Origin: Pseudomonas fluorescens
GTDB taxonomy: Bacteria; Pseudomonadota; Gammaproteobacteria; Pseudomonadales; Pseudomonadaceae
Length of the DNA stretch: 64,000 nt
NCBI RefSeq assembly: GCF_902497995.1
Contig: NZ_CABVII010000006.1
Coordinates: 224,182-288,181, forward strand
Reading direction: 5' to 3'
Shown here: piece by piece, positions 39,434 through 47,465 of the stretch
Position numbering within the stretch: the stretch's first letter is position 1
Layout: every line of letters begins with the position of its first letter
The notes under the pieces: model-generated
What the model was told of the DNA's origin: nothing
Databases searched by the model: none
The model's input: the letters and a program-made list of their open reading frames with translations, nothing else
Program-made: the position numbers and the translations under genes

Positions 39434-40048
39434 ATGCGGTGGTTTGCGTTTGTACTGTTGCTGGGTTTATCGGTTGATGCCAGGGCAGGGGAGTTCTTTC
39501 TGATACCGGTAAACAACCCTAAGCCGATTTATCCCGCGGCGCTTCTGAGGGCTGGCATAACCGGCAATGTCCGAGTCGAGTTCACCGTGAATGCCGATGG
39601 TTTGGTCAACAAGGTGAGAATCCTGGAAAGCGATCATCCTGATCTGGCCGAAGCGTCCAGAGTCGCGATAGAGCAGTGGCGGTTCAAGCCCTGGGTGGTG
39701 GATGACGACAAGCCTGCGAAGCAGGAAATTATCGCACCGATGGTATTCCGCCTGGATCTCGACTCGCCGATCCACACCAACCTGTGGCTCAAGAAATTGA
39801 AATGTAGCGACGTCAATGAGCAACTGCTGAATGTCCCGGAGCATGCATGGGTGGATGCCGCGCCGTTTCATTACACCCGGGCGTATCTGTCGAACGTGTT
39901 TCACATCACCCAATTGCCGAAGGAACAACGCCTGGAATGGATCGCCAAGCTGAACAAACGCGTGCCGACCATTGTCAGGAGTTGCCGCAGCGGCCCGGTG
40001 CGCAAATACATGAGTTTGCTGCCGGAGGAGATCCGCAAGTTGCTGTAG
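39434..40048 (+). CDS. Stand-alone periplasmic TonB C-terminal domain protein
   Basis: 204 residues: signal peptide (MRWFAFVLLLGLSVDARA-GE), then a TonB C-terminal domain (about 25-110: PKPIYPAALLRAGITGNVRVEFTVNADGLVNKVRILESDHPDLAEASRVAIEQWRF), then about 90 residues without known domain and with two Cys. Unlike TonB it has no Pro-rich spacer and no membrane anchor beyond the signal peptide. The start at 39434 is chosen for the signal peptide and AAGGGG upstream. No exbB/exbD nearby. Function unknown. Confidence 0.78.
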   Translation: MRWFAFVLLLGLSVDARAGEFFLIPVNNPKPIYPAALLRAGITGNVRVEFTVNADGLVNKVRILESDHPDLAEASRVAIEQWRFKPWVVDDDKPAKQEIIAPMVFRLDLDSPIHTNLWLKKLKCSDVNEQLLNVPEHAWVDAAPFHYTRAYLSNVFHITQLPKEQRLEWIAKLNKRVPTIVRSCRSGPVRKYMSLLPEEIRKLL

Positions 40049-40109
40049 CTCCCAGTTCGTGATGAGGCGGTCTGAACAACTTTTCGAAGTTCAGCCCGCA
40101 CCACTGGAT

Positions 40110-41087
40110 TCAGCGCACCTGCACCACCACTTTGCCGACTGCCTTGCGCTGGCCCAGATCATTGATCGCCTGCGCCGCATTACTCAGCGGATACACCTGC
40201 GACACCAACGGCTTCAACTTGCCCTCGGCGAACCAGCCAAACAATTGCTGGAAGTTCGCTGCATTGTCCTGTGGCTGACGCTGGGCAAAGGAACCCCAGA
40301 ACACGCCGACCACCGCGGCACCTTTAAGCAGGGCGAGGTTCACCGGCAGTTCCGGAATGCGTCCGCTGGCGAAACCGACCACCAGCAGGCGGCCGTTCCA
40401 GGCGATGGCGCGGATGGCCTGGTCGAACAGGTCGCCGCCAACCGGATCGTAGATTACGTCGGCGCCCTGGCCGTCGGTCAGCCGCTTGATTTCGTCCTTG
40501 AGACTGGTTTCGCTGTAGTTGATCAGCTCATCGGCGCCGGCCGCCTTGGCCACGGCGAGTTTTTCCGCGCTGCTGGCGGCGGCGATCACCCGGGCGCCCA
40601 TGGCTTTACCGATCTCCACCGCGGCCAGGCCGACACCGCCGGACGCGCCGAGTACCAGCAGGGTTTCACCCGGTTGCAGATGGCCCCGTTGCTTGAGCGC
40701 GTGCATCGAGGTGCCGTAGGTCATGCTGAAGGCGGCGGCGGTGTTGAAGTCCATGGACGACGGGATCGGCAGTACGTTATAGCCCGGCACCGCGACTTCT
40801 TCGGCAAAGCTGCCCCAGCCGGTCAGGGCCATGGCCCGGTCGCCGACTTTCAGGTGGCTGACCTTTTCGCCCACTGCACTGACCACGCCCGCCGCTTCGC
40901 CACCGGGGGAAAACGGGAAGGGCGGCTTGAACTGGTATTTGCCCTCGATGATCAGCGTGTCCGGGAAGTTCACCCCGGCGGCGTACACCTCCAGCAGGAT
41001 TTCATTGTTCTTCGCGACAGGGCTGGCGACGTCTTCCAGCACCAGCGATTCGGCAGGGCCGAAGGCTTTGCACAGCACGGCTTTCAT
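40110..41087 (-). CDS. Zinc-free NADPH:quinone oxidoreductase
   Basis: 325-residue medium-chain dehydrogenase/reductase family protein. GroES-like N-terminal domain (AGVNFPDTLIIEGKYQFKPPFPFSPGGEAAG) and Rossmann NADPH-binding domain (LVLGASGGVGLAAVEIGKAMGARVIA). The catalytic zinc ligands are absent, as in QOR proteins. Start at 41087 (MKAVLCKAFGPAESL) with AAAGGAA upstream; the longer frame to 41177 is rejected. Reduces quinones or enoyl substrates; exact substrate unknown. Confidence 0.92.
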   Translation of the reverse strand: MKAVLCKAFGPAESLVLEDVASPVAKNNEILLEVYAAGVNFPDTLIIEGKYQFKPPFPFSPGGEAAGVVSAVGEKVSHLKVGDRAMALTGWGSFAEEVAVPGYNVLPIPSSMDFNTAAAFSMTYGTSMHALKQRGHLQPGETLLVLGASGGVGLAAVEIGKAMGARVIAAASSAEKLAVAKAAGADELINYSETSLKDEIKRLTDGQGADVIYDPVGGDLFDQAIRAIAWNGRLLVVGFASGRIPELPVNLALLKGAAVVGVFWGSFAQRQPQDNAANFQQLFGWFAEGKLKPLVSQVYPLSNAAQAINDLGQRKAVGKVVVQVR

Positions 41088-41237
41088 CAGGGCTATTCCT
41101 TTGGGAGTGATGGCCGATAAGTGTAGGTGTGTGAATCGAAGGGTCAACGAGCATGCCCCGCCCTGATAGGCCGCCATAAGCTTGTGCTGGTGCGGCGGGT
41201 CGATATGCTAGGCCGCAAACCGGATAAGGAGCGAAGT

Positions 41238-41645
41238 GTGAAAACGTGGATCATGTTGTTGCTGGCCCTGTCGCTGCCCGTGGCAGCGGTGGCCGAAGAA
41301 GCCGGGGAAGGTGAAGCGCCGAAGGTCAATTACATCACCTTGAGCCCGCCGTTCGTGGGTAACTATGGGCTGGACGGTACGCCGAAGCTCAAGGTCTACA
41401 AGGCTGATGTGGCGTTGCGGGTGACCGGGGATGAGGCGACCAGGCTGGTAAAAGCCAACGAACCGTTGATTCGTAATCAGCTGGTGGCGCTGTTTGCGCA
41501 GCAGACCACCGAGGCGATGAACAATGTCGAGGCCAAGGAGAAGCTGCGCCAGGAGGCCTTGAAGCAGGCTCAGCAAGTAATGAACGACGAGACGGGCAAG
41601 CCGGTGGTTGAGGATTTGTTGTTCAACAACCTCATCATTCAATAA
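41238..41645 (+). CDS. FliL-like periplasmic/membrane protein
   Basis: 135 residues, start GTG at 41238 with AAGGAG six bases upstream. One N-terminal hydrophobic segment (IMLLLALSLPVAAVA) that looks like a signal peptide or anchor, then a FliL-type domain (YITLSPPFVGNYG...LKVYKADVALRVTG) and a C-terminal helix ending VEDLLFNNLIIQ. True FliL sits in the flagellar operon; this is a paralogue far from flagellar genes. Single gene, followed by a REP pair. Confidence 0.85.
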   Translation: MKTWIMLLLALSLPVAAVAEEAGEGEAPKVNYITLSPPFVGNYGLDGTPKLKVYKADVALRVTGDEATRLVKANEPLIRNQLVALFAQQTTEAMNNVEAKEKLRQEALKQAQQVMNDETGKPVVEDLLFNNLIIQ

Positions 41646-41670
41646 GATTTTCGCTGTCCTTGCGGGCCTC

Positions 41671-41763
41671 TTCGCGAACAAGCCCGCTCCCACATTTGGT
41701 CTCCAGTGGTTGCAAGTTTTGCATCCGGCACAGAGCTAATGTGGGAGCGGGCTTGCTCGCGAA
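41671..41763. repeat. REP inverted pair (GTGGGAGCGGGCTTGCTC class)
   Basis: Arms TTCGCGAACAAGCCCGCTCC (one base altered, GAACAAG for GAGCAAG) at 41671 and complement ending at 41763. Confidence 0.88.
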
Positions 41764-41788
41764 GGCAATCTTGCAGTCACCGCATGAT

Positions 41789-42241
41789 TCAAGGCCGTAA
41801 TGCAATCACCGCTGCCCATTGCTCAGCGGTAACCGGCATCACCGACAACCGCGACCCTTTCTGCACCAGCGGCATCTCGGCCAACGCCGTCTGCTGTTTC
41901 AGATAATCCAGCTTCAACACCCTGGTAAACGTCTCCACATGCGCGACATCAATCGCGCTCCAGGCGTTTTTCTCTGCCGTTGCCTTCGGATCGTAGTAAT
42001 GACTTTCCGGCTCCAGCGCCGTCGGGTCCGGATACGCGGCTTCGATAATCTTGCCGATCCCGGCAATTCCCGGCTCGGGGCAGCTGGAGTGATAGAAGAA
42101 AAACTCATCGCCTACCGCCATGGCCCGCAAAAAATTACGCGCCTGATAGTTGCGAACCCCGTCCCAGCGCGATGTGCCGAGCTTCTCCAGATCCTTGATC
42201 GAGAATTCATCGGGCTCGGATTTCATCAGCCAATAGGCCAT
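41789..42241 (-). CDS. EVE domain protein
   Basis: 150 residues forming one EVE (PUA-like) domain: MAYWLMKSEPDEFSIKDL at the start, WDGVRNYQARNFLRAM, GDEFFFYHSS and the GIAGIGKIIEAAYPD strand. EVE domains read modified bases in RNA or DNA (as in YTH relatives). This stand-alone form is widespread in proteobacteria with unknown target. Divergent from the micropeptide gene at 42437. Confidence 0.92.
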   Translation of the reverse strand: MAYWLMKSEPDEFSIKDLEKLGTSRWDGVRNYQARNFLRAMAVGDEFFFYHSSCPEPGIAGIGKIIEAAYPDPTALEPESHYYDPKATAEKNAWSAIDVAHVETFTRVLKLDYLKQQTALAEMPLVQKGSRLSVMPVTAEQWAAVIALRP

Positions 42242-42294
42242 GGTTTTTGCTCCTTGCGAGGTGAGTTGGCAAGTTGTCCGGCAATTTTATGACA

Positions 42295-42309
42295 AACCGA
42301 CGGTCGGTT
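42295..42309. promoter_or_regulatory. 15-base perfect palindrome between EVE and micropeptide genes
   Basis: AACCGACGGTCGGTT, symmetrical around one base, 54 bases upstream of the EVE start codon and 128 bases upstream of the micropeptide gene. The shape resembles a TetR-type operator. No regulator gene is adjacent. Confidence 0.4.
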
Positions 42310-42436
42310 GGCGCCAGTGTTTGCGTGTCGGTTCACGTTGTCGCAGAATGCGCGCCTTCTCAGCTAGACGCTGCTGCACGGCCATAACGGAAACCGCTGC
42401 TGTCATCGTGTTGATGTGCCTTTGGGAGGGCAATCG

Positions 42437-42586
42437 ATGAAACGCAAACCGGATTTACTATGGATTTTGGTGATTATGTTCGGCCTCGGCATGGTGACCA
42501 CCGGCTATGCCCAAAGCCTGTGGAACAACACGCCCGATGCACCGATCGAGATCGCGCAGCAACAGCCGTCGGCCTTCAAGCGCTAA
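42437..42586 (+). CDS. 49-residue membrane micropeptide
   Basis: Short gene: ATG at 42437 to TAA at 42586, with GGGAGGG seven bases upstream. The protein begins MKRKPDLLWILVIMFGLGMV and continues TTGYAQSLWNN; it has a positive N-terminus, one membrane helix (about 8-25) and a 25-residue polar tail rich in Gln and Pro. Codon use fits the genome. I recognise the pattern as a conserved pseudomonad small protein but know of no function. YAQ could be a signal-peptidase site, giving a short secreted peptide instead. Confidence 0.7.
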   Translation: MKRKPDLLWILVIMFGLGMVTTGYAQSLWNNTPDAPIEIAQQQPSAFKR

Positions 42587-42620
42587 AGCTGTCTTTCGAC
42601 GCCGCTGATAGCAGTGGCGT

Positions 42621-43226
42621 CTAGCCTGCGTAATACCAGGCCTTGTCCGTCACCGTTCCCTGCAACGACACATCCCAGCTCGCCTGAGCCAATCGCTCGA
42701 CCTTCTGACATTCATGGGCCAGCCCCAATAACGTCGGCTTGCGCCAGTTTTTGCGCCGTGCCAGGTACGCCAGGCTTCGATCGTAGAATCCGCCGCCCAT
42801 GCCCAGGCGTCCGCCGACATCGTCAAACCCGACCAATGGCAATAGCACCAGGTCCAGCGCCCAGACTTTGCGTTGCCGGGCGAGGTTGTGCCGGGGTTCA
42901 AGAATGCGGAAACGATTGGGTTTGAGCTTTTCGCCAGGGCGGATTCGCTGGAACACCATTTTGGTGCGCGGCCAGGCACTGAGCACCGGCAAATAAGTGG
43001 CCTTGCCTCGACGCTGTGCTGCTCGCAGCAGCACACGCGGATCAATTTCACCGTCGGTAGGCAGGTACAGGGAGATATGTTTGGCGCGCCGGAACAATGG
43101 TTGCTGGGCCAATTGCTTGTACAGCCCGCGAGCAGCCTGGCGCTGTTGACCGGGAGTCAATGCGCGGCGGGCCTTGCGCAGCATGCGTCGAAGTTGCGGG
43201 CGGGGCAGCAGCGCAGGTTCGGTCAT
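42621..43226 (-). CDS. ygfA: 5-formyltetrahydrofolate cyclo-ligase
   Basis: Converts 5-formyl-THF to 5,10-methenyl-THF using ATP. 201 residues; N-terminal basic helix RRMLRKARRAL, and the ATP/folate-binding C-terminal GRLGMGGGFYDRSLAYL. Start at 43226 (MTEPALLPRPQ); the longer frame to 43310 runs into the 6S RNA terminator. It is downstream of 6S RNA (ssrS), as in E. coli, but a terminator separates them here. Confidence 0.93.
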   Translation of the reverse strand: MTEPALLPRPQLRRMLRKARRALTPGQQRQAARGLYKQLAQQPLFRRAKHISLYLPTDGEIDPRVLLRAAQRRGKATYLPVLSAWPRTKMVFQRIRPGEKLKPNRFRILEPRHNLARQRKVWALDLVLLPLVGFDDVGGRLGMGGGFYDRSLAYLARRKNWRKPTLLGLAHECQKVERLAQASWDVSLQGTVTDKAWYYAG

Positions 43227-43268
43227 GGATTCGGGCTTCGACAGGTCGGGTATGCAAAGCGTACCCGT

Positions 43269-43303
43269 AAAAAAGCCGATGCCGGTATTTAAACCGGCAT
43301 CGG
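43269..43303 (-). terminator. 6S RNA terminator
   Basis: Stem CCGATGCCGGT/ACCGGCATCGG with loop TTAAAT, followed on the minus strand by C and six T residues. Confidence 0.88.
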
Positions 43304-43313
43304 ACTGCAATCA

Positions 43314-43492
43314 GGCTCCCCGGATGTACCGCTGCTGACTTAGCCCTTGAACCCGAAAGTTCAAGGTGGAAGATGCAGTAGGCTTTAAGGCTTTCCGTCT
43401 AGCGGACATGCACACCAGCCCAACGTGCAACCTCCAGGGTAGTGCGAATCGGCTCAGGGACGTGGTCAACTGGCAAGCACCCCAGGGAGTGT
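43314..43492 (-). ncRNA. ssrS: 6S RNA
   Basis: Regulatory RNA that binds sigma70 RNA polymerase by mimicking an open promoter. About 178 nt between zapA and the folate cyclo-ligase gene, the conserved bacterial location. The 5' end (ACACTCCCTGGGG) pairs with the 3' end (CCGGGGAG) to form the closing stem; the middle (TTGACCACGTCCCTGAGCC ... GGCTGGTGTGCATGTCC) matches what I recall of Pseudomonas 6S. A -10 element TATACT lies at 43497-43502. Ends are estimated to within a few bases. Confidence 0.88.
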
Positions 43493-43496
43493 TGCG

Positions 43497-43502
43497 AGTA
43501 TA
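43497..43502 (-). promoter_or_regulatory. -10 element of ssrS
   Basis: TATACT on the minus strand, about 6-7 bases upstream of the inferred 6S RNA 5' end. No good -35 is visible. Confidence 0.6.
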
Positions 43503-43521
43503 CCTCAAGCGGTGAGACGAA

Positions 43522-43839
43522 TCAGCCCTTGGTTGCGTCCGGATCGGTGGCGAGCACCAGATCGACGCGATCCAGCAGGTCGCGAACCTGCTCACGGGTC
43601 GAGCCGCTGGCCTGCACATCCGGTCGTTCTTCCTTGTGCAGGAGGTCGTGAGTGATGTTCAGCGCAGCCATCACGGCGATGCGATCGGCGCCGATGACTT
43701 TGCCGCTGCTGCGGATTTCGCGCATCTTGCCGTCCAGGTAGCGGGCGGCGCTCACCAGGTTGCTACGCTCTTCCTGGGGGCAAATGATCGAATATTCTTT
43801 GTCGAGGATCTGCACGGTAACGCTATTGCTTGAACTCAT
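43522..43839 (-). CDS. zapA: Cell division protein ZapA
   Basis: 105-residue cytoplasmic protein that cross-links FtsZ filaments. N-terminal beta region VTVQILDKEYSIICPQEE, then a long helix with HDLLHKE for dimerisation. Full family length. The stop is followed by the ssrS promoter. The start overlaps the stop of the ZapB-like gene by four bases, so the two division genes are coupled. Confidence 0.94.
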   Translation of the reverse strand: MSSSNSVTVQILDKEYSIICPQEERSNLVSAARYLDGKMREIRSSGKVIGADRIAVMAALNITHDLLHKEERPDVQASGSTREQVRDLLDRVDLVLATDPDATKG

Positions 43840-44045
43840 GAGTCTTGCTCCAGGGCTTTGAGGCGCGAAATCATCGACTCGACCTTACGCCGGGCGATTT
43901 CATTTTTTTCAACGAGGTGCGCTCGTTCCTCGCGCCAGGTCTTTTCCTGAGCTAATAAGAGTCCGTTTTGACTCTTTAGTTGCTCGACGCGGGTAATCAG
44001 CAGTTCGAGTCTAGCCATCAGCGCTTGCAGGTCGGTGTCTTCCAT
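43836..44045 (-). CDS. TIGR02449 family coiled-coil protein (ZapB-like)
   Basis: 69 residues, nearly all one coiled coil (DLQALMARLELLITRVEQLKSQNGLLL...). TIGR02449 members sit next to zapA in pseudomonads and resemble ZapB in size and form, so a division role is inferred. Start at 44045; a longer frame extends back through the REP element at 44073-44188 and is rejected. Confidence 0.85.
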   Translation of the reverse strand: MEDTDLQALMARLELLITRVEQLKSQNGLLLAQEKTWREERAHLVEKNEIARRKVESMISRLKALEQDS

Positions 44046-44072
44046 TGTCTTCACTGTCTGATGGGGGTTGGA

Positions 44073-44188
44073 CTGTAGGAGCGAGCTTGCTCCGGGCGGC
44101 GATCCGACGATGAGCCCGAGAACGCCGCGGGGTGTCAGGTACCCAGCGTTATCGTTGGCGACCATCGCGAGCGTGCTCGCTCCTACAG
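44073..44188. repeat. Chimeric REP element
   Basis: Outer arms CTGTAGGAGCGAGCTTGCTC (44073) and complement ending at 44188, but the interior after TTGCTC switches to CGGGCGGCGATCCGACGATG, a module also present at 62200 (CGGGCGGCGTTCCGACGA). The interior also carries GCGTTATCGTTGGCGACCAT, similar to the 17712 element. Confidence 0.8.
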
Positions 44189-44255
44189 GTGTAGTCGATG
44201 TAGGATACAAGGCCTTCATTCTAGACATAGCGCCGTCTGGCGCCTAGCTGCCCAT

Positions 44256-44816
44256 ATGCCCATTCAGAATTCCCCGTACCAAGCCTTCGCCACCCTGCTG
44301 ACTTCCAGCGGTCATAACGTCTCGCCTGCCGAACTGCATGGCCTGCTGCTCGGCCGCAGTTGCGCCGGTGCCGGTTTCGATGTCGAAGGCTGGCTGATCG
44401 ATGCTGCCGAACTGCTCGAAAACGAGCCGCAGGATAATGTCCGCAACGCCCTGATCGGCTTGCAGGAGATGGTCAAAGGCGAGCTCACTGGCGACGACGT
44501 GACCGTCGTTCTGCTGCTGCCGACCGACGACGAGCCGCTGGCTGACCGTGCCGCTGCACTGGGCCAATGGTGCCAGGGCTTCCTCAGTGGTTTCGGCCTG
44601 AACTGCCGTGACAGCAGCATGTTGAGCACCGAGGCGACCGAAGTGTTGCAGGATCTGGCGGCCATTTCTCAGGTGCAAGACGCCCTGGAAGAGTCCGACG
44701 ATGGCGAGAGCGACTACATGGAAGTCATGGAATACCTGCGCGTCGCGCCGCTGCTGCTGTTCACCGAAACCAAGAAGCCGGACGCGCCGGCTGCCGCCAA
44801 ACCGTCGTTGCATTGA
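44256..44816 (+). CDS. UPF0149 (YgfB/YecA-like) protein
   Basis: 186-residue acidic helical protein; start [33 protein letters not shown], with the family's GLLLGRSC and [11 protein letters not shown] patterns. YgfB in P. aeruginosa modulates the AlpA regulator and ampDh3; whether this orthologue does so is inferred. First gene of the pepP-ubiH-ubiI operon, 27 bases before pepP. Weak ribosome site. Confidence 0.9.
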   Translation: MPIQNSPYQAFATLLTSSGHNVSPAELHGLLLGRSCAGAGFDVEGWLIDAAELLENEPQDNVRNALIGLQEMVKGELTGDDVTVVLLLPTDDEPLADRAAALGQWCQGFLSGFGLNCRDSSMLSTEATEVLQDLAAISQVQDALEESDDGESDYMEVMEYLRVAPLLLFTETKKPDAPAAAKPSLH

Positions 44817-44843
44817 TCGCGAGCCAGGAATAGCCATCTGCCC

Positions 44844-46178
44844 ATGATTCATATCCCGAAATCGGAATACAGCCGGCGCCGCAAGGCCCTGATGGCGCAG
44901 ATGGTACCCAACAGCATCGCCATCCTGCCCGCCGCCGCGGTAGCCATCCGCAACCGCGACGTCGAGCACGTCTACCGTCAGGACAGCGACTTCCAGTACC
45001 TCAGCGGGTTCCCCGAGCCGCAAGCCGTCATCGTGCTGATGCCCGGTCGCGAACATGGCGAATACGTGCTGTTCTGCCGTGAGCGCAATGCCGAACGCGA
45101 GCTGTGGGACGGCCTGCGTGCCGGCCAGGAAGGCGCGATCCGCGACTTCGGGGCTGACGACGCCTTTCCCATCACCGACATCGACGACATTCTGCCGGGC
45201 CTGATCGAAGGTCGCGACCGGGTGTATTCGGCCATGGGCAGCAATCCTGAATTCGATCGGCACCTGATGGACTGGATCAACGTGATCCGCTCTAAAGCGC
45301 ACCTCGGCGCCCAGCCGCCGAACGAATTCGTTGCCCTGGATCATCTGCTGCACGACATGCGCCTGTATAAATCGGCGGCAGAGGTGAAGGTGATGCGCGA
45401 GGCTGCTCGAATTTCCGCCCAGGCCCACATCCGCGCGATGCAGGCCAGCCGGGCCGGGCTGCATGAGTTCAGCCTCGAAGCCGAGCTCGATTACGAGTTC
45501 CGCAAGGGCGGAGCGAAAATGCCGGCCTACGGTTCGATCGTCGCCTCGGGGCGCAACAGTTGCATCCTGCATTACCAGCAGAATGACGCGGTGCTCAAGG
45601 ACGGCGATCTGGTGCTGATCGATGCCGGTTGCGAGATCGATTGCTATGCCAGCGACATCACTCGCACCTGGCCGGTCAACGGTAAGTATTCGCCCGAGCA
45701 GAAGGCGATCTACGAGTTGGTGCTGGCGGCTCAAGAAGCCGCCTTTGCTGAAATCGCCCCGGACAAACACTGGAACCAGGCCCACGAAGCCACGGTCCGG
45801 GTGATTACCGCCGGGCTGGTCAAGCTGGGCCTGTTGCAAGGTGACGTCGACGAATTGATCGCCCGCGAAGCCCATAAAGCTTTTTACATGCACCGCGCCG
45901 GCCACTGGTTGGGCATGGATGTGCACGACGTCGGCGAGTACAAGGTCGGCGGCGAATGGCGTGTGCTGGAAGTCGGCATGGCGCTGACCGTGGAACCGGG
46001 CATCTACATTGCCCCGGACAATCAGAACGTGGCGAAGAAATGGCGCGGCATTGGCGTGCGCATCGAGGACGACGTAGTGGTCACCAAAACCGGCTGTGAA
46101 ATCCTGAGCCATGGCGTGCCGAAAACGGTCGCCGAGATCGAGGCCTTGATGGCCGCCGCACGGACACGAGCGGCATGA
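44844..46178 (+). CDS. pepP: Xaa-Pro aminopeptidase II
   Basis: 444-residue metallopeptidase of the M24 (pita-bread) family that removes residues before Pro. N-terminal aminopeptidase-P domain (FLQ/FQYLSGFPEPQAV) and catalytic domain with di-manganese ligands in IDAGCEIDCYASDITRTWP, HRAGHWLGMDVHDVG and MALTVEPGIYI. Stop overlaps ubiH by four bases. The pepP-ubiH pairing is conserved in gammaproteobacteria. Confidence 0.96.
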   Translation: MIHIPKSEYSRRRKALMAQMVPNSIAILPAAAVAIRNRDVEHVYRQDSDFQYLSGFPEPQAVIVLMPGREHGEYVLFCRERNAERELWDGLRAGQEGAIRDFGADDAFPITDIDDILPGLIEGRDRVYSAMGSNPEFDRHLMDWINVIRSKAHLGAQPPNEFVALDHLLHDMRLYKSAAEVKVMREAARISAQAHIRAMQASRAGLHEFSLEAELDYEFRKGGAKMPAYGSIVASGRNSCILHYQQNDAVLKDGDLVLIDAGCEIDCYASDITRTWPVNGKYSPEQKAIYELVLAAQEAAFAEIAPDKHWNQAHEATVRVITAGLVKLGLLQGDVDELIAREAHKAFYMHRAGHWLGMDVHDVGEYKVGGEWRVLEVGMALTVEPGIYIAPDNQNVAKKWRGIGVRIEDDVVVTKTGCEILSHGVPKTVAEIEALMAAARTRAA

Positions 46179-47362
46179 GTCGAGTCAATCTGGCAATCAT
46201 CGGTGGCGGTCTGGTCGGCGCCAGCCTGGCGTTGGCCTTGCAGGCCGGGGCCAAGGCCCGTGGCTGGAAGATCGTGCTGATCGAACCCTTTGCTCCGGGC
46301 GACACCTACCAGCCGAGCTACGATGCCCGTTCTTCGGCGCTGTCGTATGGCGCTCGGCAGATTTATCAACGGCTGGGCGTGTGGCAGGAAATTTCCCGCC
46401 GCGCCGAGCCGATCAAGCAGATTCATGTCTCCGATCGCGGACGGTTCTCCACCGCGCGCCTGTCGGCGATGGAAGAGGGCGTGCCGGCGCTGGGCTATGT
46501 GGTAGAAAACGCCTGGCTCGGCCAATGCCTCTGGCAAGGCCTGGACAAGGACGTGATCAGCTGGCGTTGTCCGGCGGAGGTCACGGGCATGGAGCCGTTG
46601 ACCGATGGCTATCGCCTTGTCCTCAATGATGAAACCATCCTGGAATGCGACCTTGCAGTACTCGCGGATGGCGGCCGTTCCGGTCTGCGCGAGCAATTGG
46701 GGATCGGCATCAGGAAACGCCCCTATAACCAGAGCGCGCTGATCGCCAACGTCACCACGAGTGAAGCGCACAACGGCGTGGCCTTCGAGCGTTTCACCGA
46801 CGACGGCCCGATGGCGTTGCTGCCATTGCCGGACAACCGCTGCGCTTTGGTCTGGACCCGGCTGGGCATGGACGCGCAACGGCTGGCGGCGCTGGATGAG
46901 CGAAGTTTCCTCAGCGAGTTGCAGGGCGTGTTCGGTTATCGTCTCGGTACCTTGAAGCAGGTGGGCGTACGGCATCTGTATCCGCTGTCATTGATCGAGG
47001 CCGAAGAGCAGGTGCGTCCGCATCTGGCGATTCTGGGCAACGCCGCTCACAGCCTGCACCCGATTGCGGGGCAAGGTTTCAATTTATCCCTGCGCGATGC
47101 CCAGGCATTGGCCGATGCGCTGCTGACCAGCGAAAACCCGCCCGGCGATTTCGCCACCTTGCAGGCCTATCGGGAACGCCAGCGTCTGGATCAGAGCCTG
47201 ACCGTGGGCTTCTCCGATCAGGTCACCCGCTTGTTCGGCAGCACCCAGCCGCTGGTTTCCCTGGGGCGCAATATCGGCCTGCTCGGTCTCGATCTGCTGC
47301 CACCGGCCAAGCGCTGGTTCGCGCGACAGGCCATGGGCCTGGGTACGCGTCCTGATGTTTAA
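46175..47362 (+). CDS. ubiH: 2-octaprenyl-6-methoxyphenol hydroxylase
   Basis: FAD-dependent ring hydroxylase of ubiquinone synthesis. 395 residues, N-terminal dinucleotide fold with GGGLVG at 10-15, second motif around LGNAAHSLHPIAGQGFNLSLRD (the UbiH variant GNAA in place of GDAA). Start ATG overlaps pepP's stop. The last codons overlap a 35-codon ORF that begins at 47355. Confidence 0.95.
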   Translation: MSRVNLAIIGGGLVGASLALALQAGAKARGWKIVLIEPFAPGDTYQPSYDARSSALSYGARQIYQRLGVWQEISRRAEPIKQIHVSDRGRFSTARLSAMEEGVPALGYVVENAWLGQCLWQGLDKDVISWRCPAEVTGMEPLTDGYRLVLNDETILECDLAVLADGGRSGLREQLGIGIRKRPYNQSALIANVTTSEAHNGVAFERFTDDGPMALLPLPDNRCALVWTRLGMDAQRLAALDERSFLSELQGVFGYRLGTLKQVGVRHLYPLSLIEAEEQVRPHLAILGNAAHSLHPIAGQGFNLSLRDAQALADALLTSENPPGDFATLQAYRERQRLDQSLTVGFSDQVTRLFGSTQPLVSLGRNIGLLGLDLLPPAKRWFARQAMGLGTRPDV

Positions 47363-47462
47363 GTATTTGCAGGTCGATATTCACGACGGCTCCGGCACTC
47401 TGGTGGCGCGGGCCGAGAAAACCCTTTACGTGCGGCTCAAGCCGCAAGCGAGACAGGCTTAA
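47355..47462 (+). CDS. 35-codon ORF between ubiH and ubiI, possible remnant
   Basis: ATG at 47355 overlaps the ubiH stop by eight bases; stop TAA at 47460, three bases before ubiI. The product (MFKYLQVDIHDGSGTLVAR...) looks like a pair of beta strands, reminiscent of the last strands of hotdog thioesterases. P. aeruginosa has a small conserved gene (PA5222, recalled) in the same place, so this could be a truncated relative or a genuine small coupled protein. No separate ribosome site. Confidence 0.4.
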   Translation: MFKYLQVDIHDGSGTLVARAEKTLYVRLKPQARQA

Positions 47463-47465
47463 AGC

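Noticed and set aside
44244..46112. 622-codon minus-strand frame antisense to UPF0149 and pepP
   Set aside because: Spans two real genes with known motifs; no ribosome site or recognisable domain.
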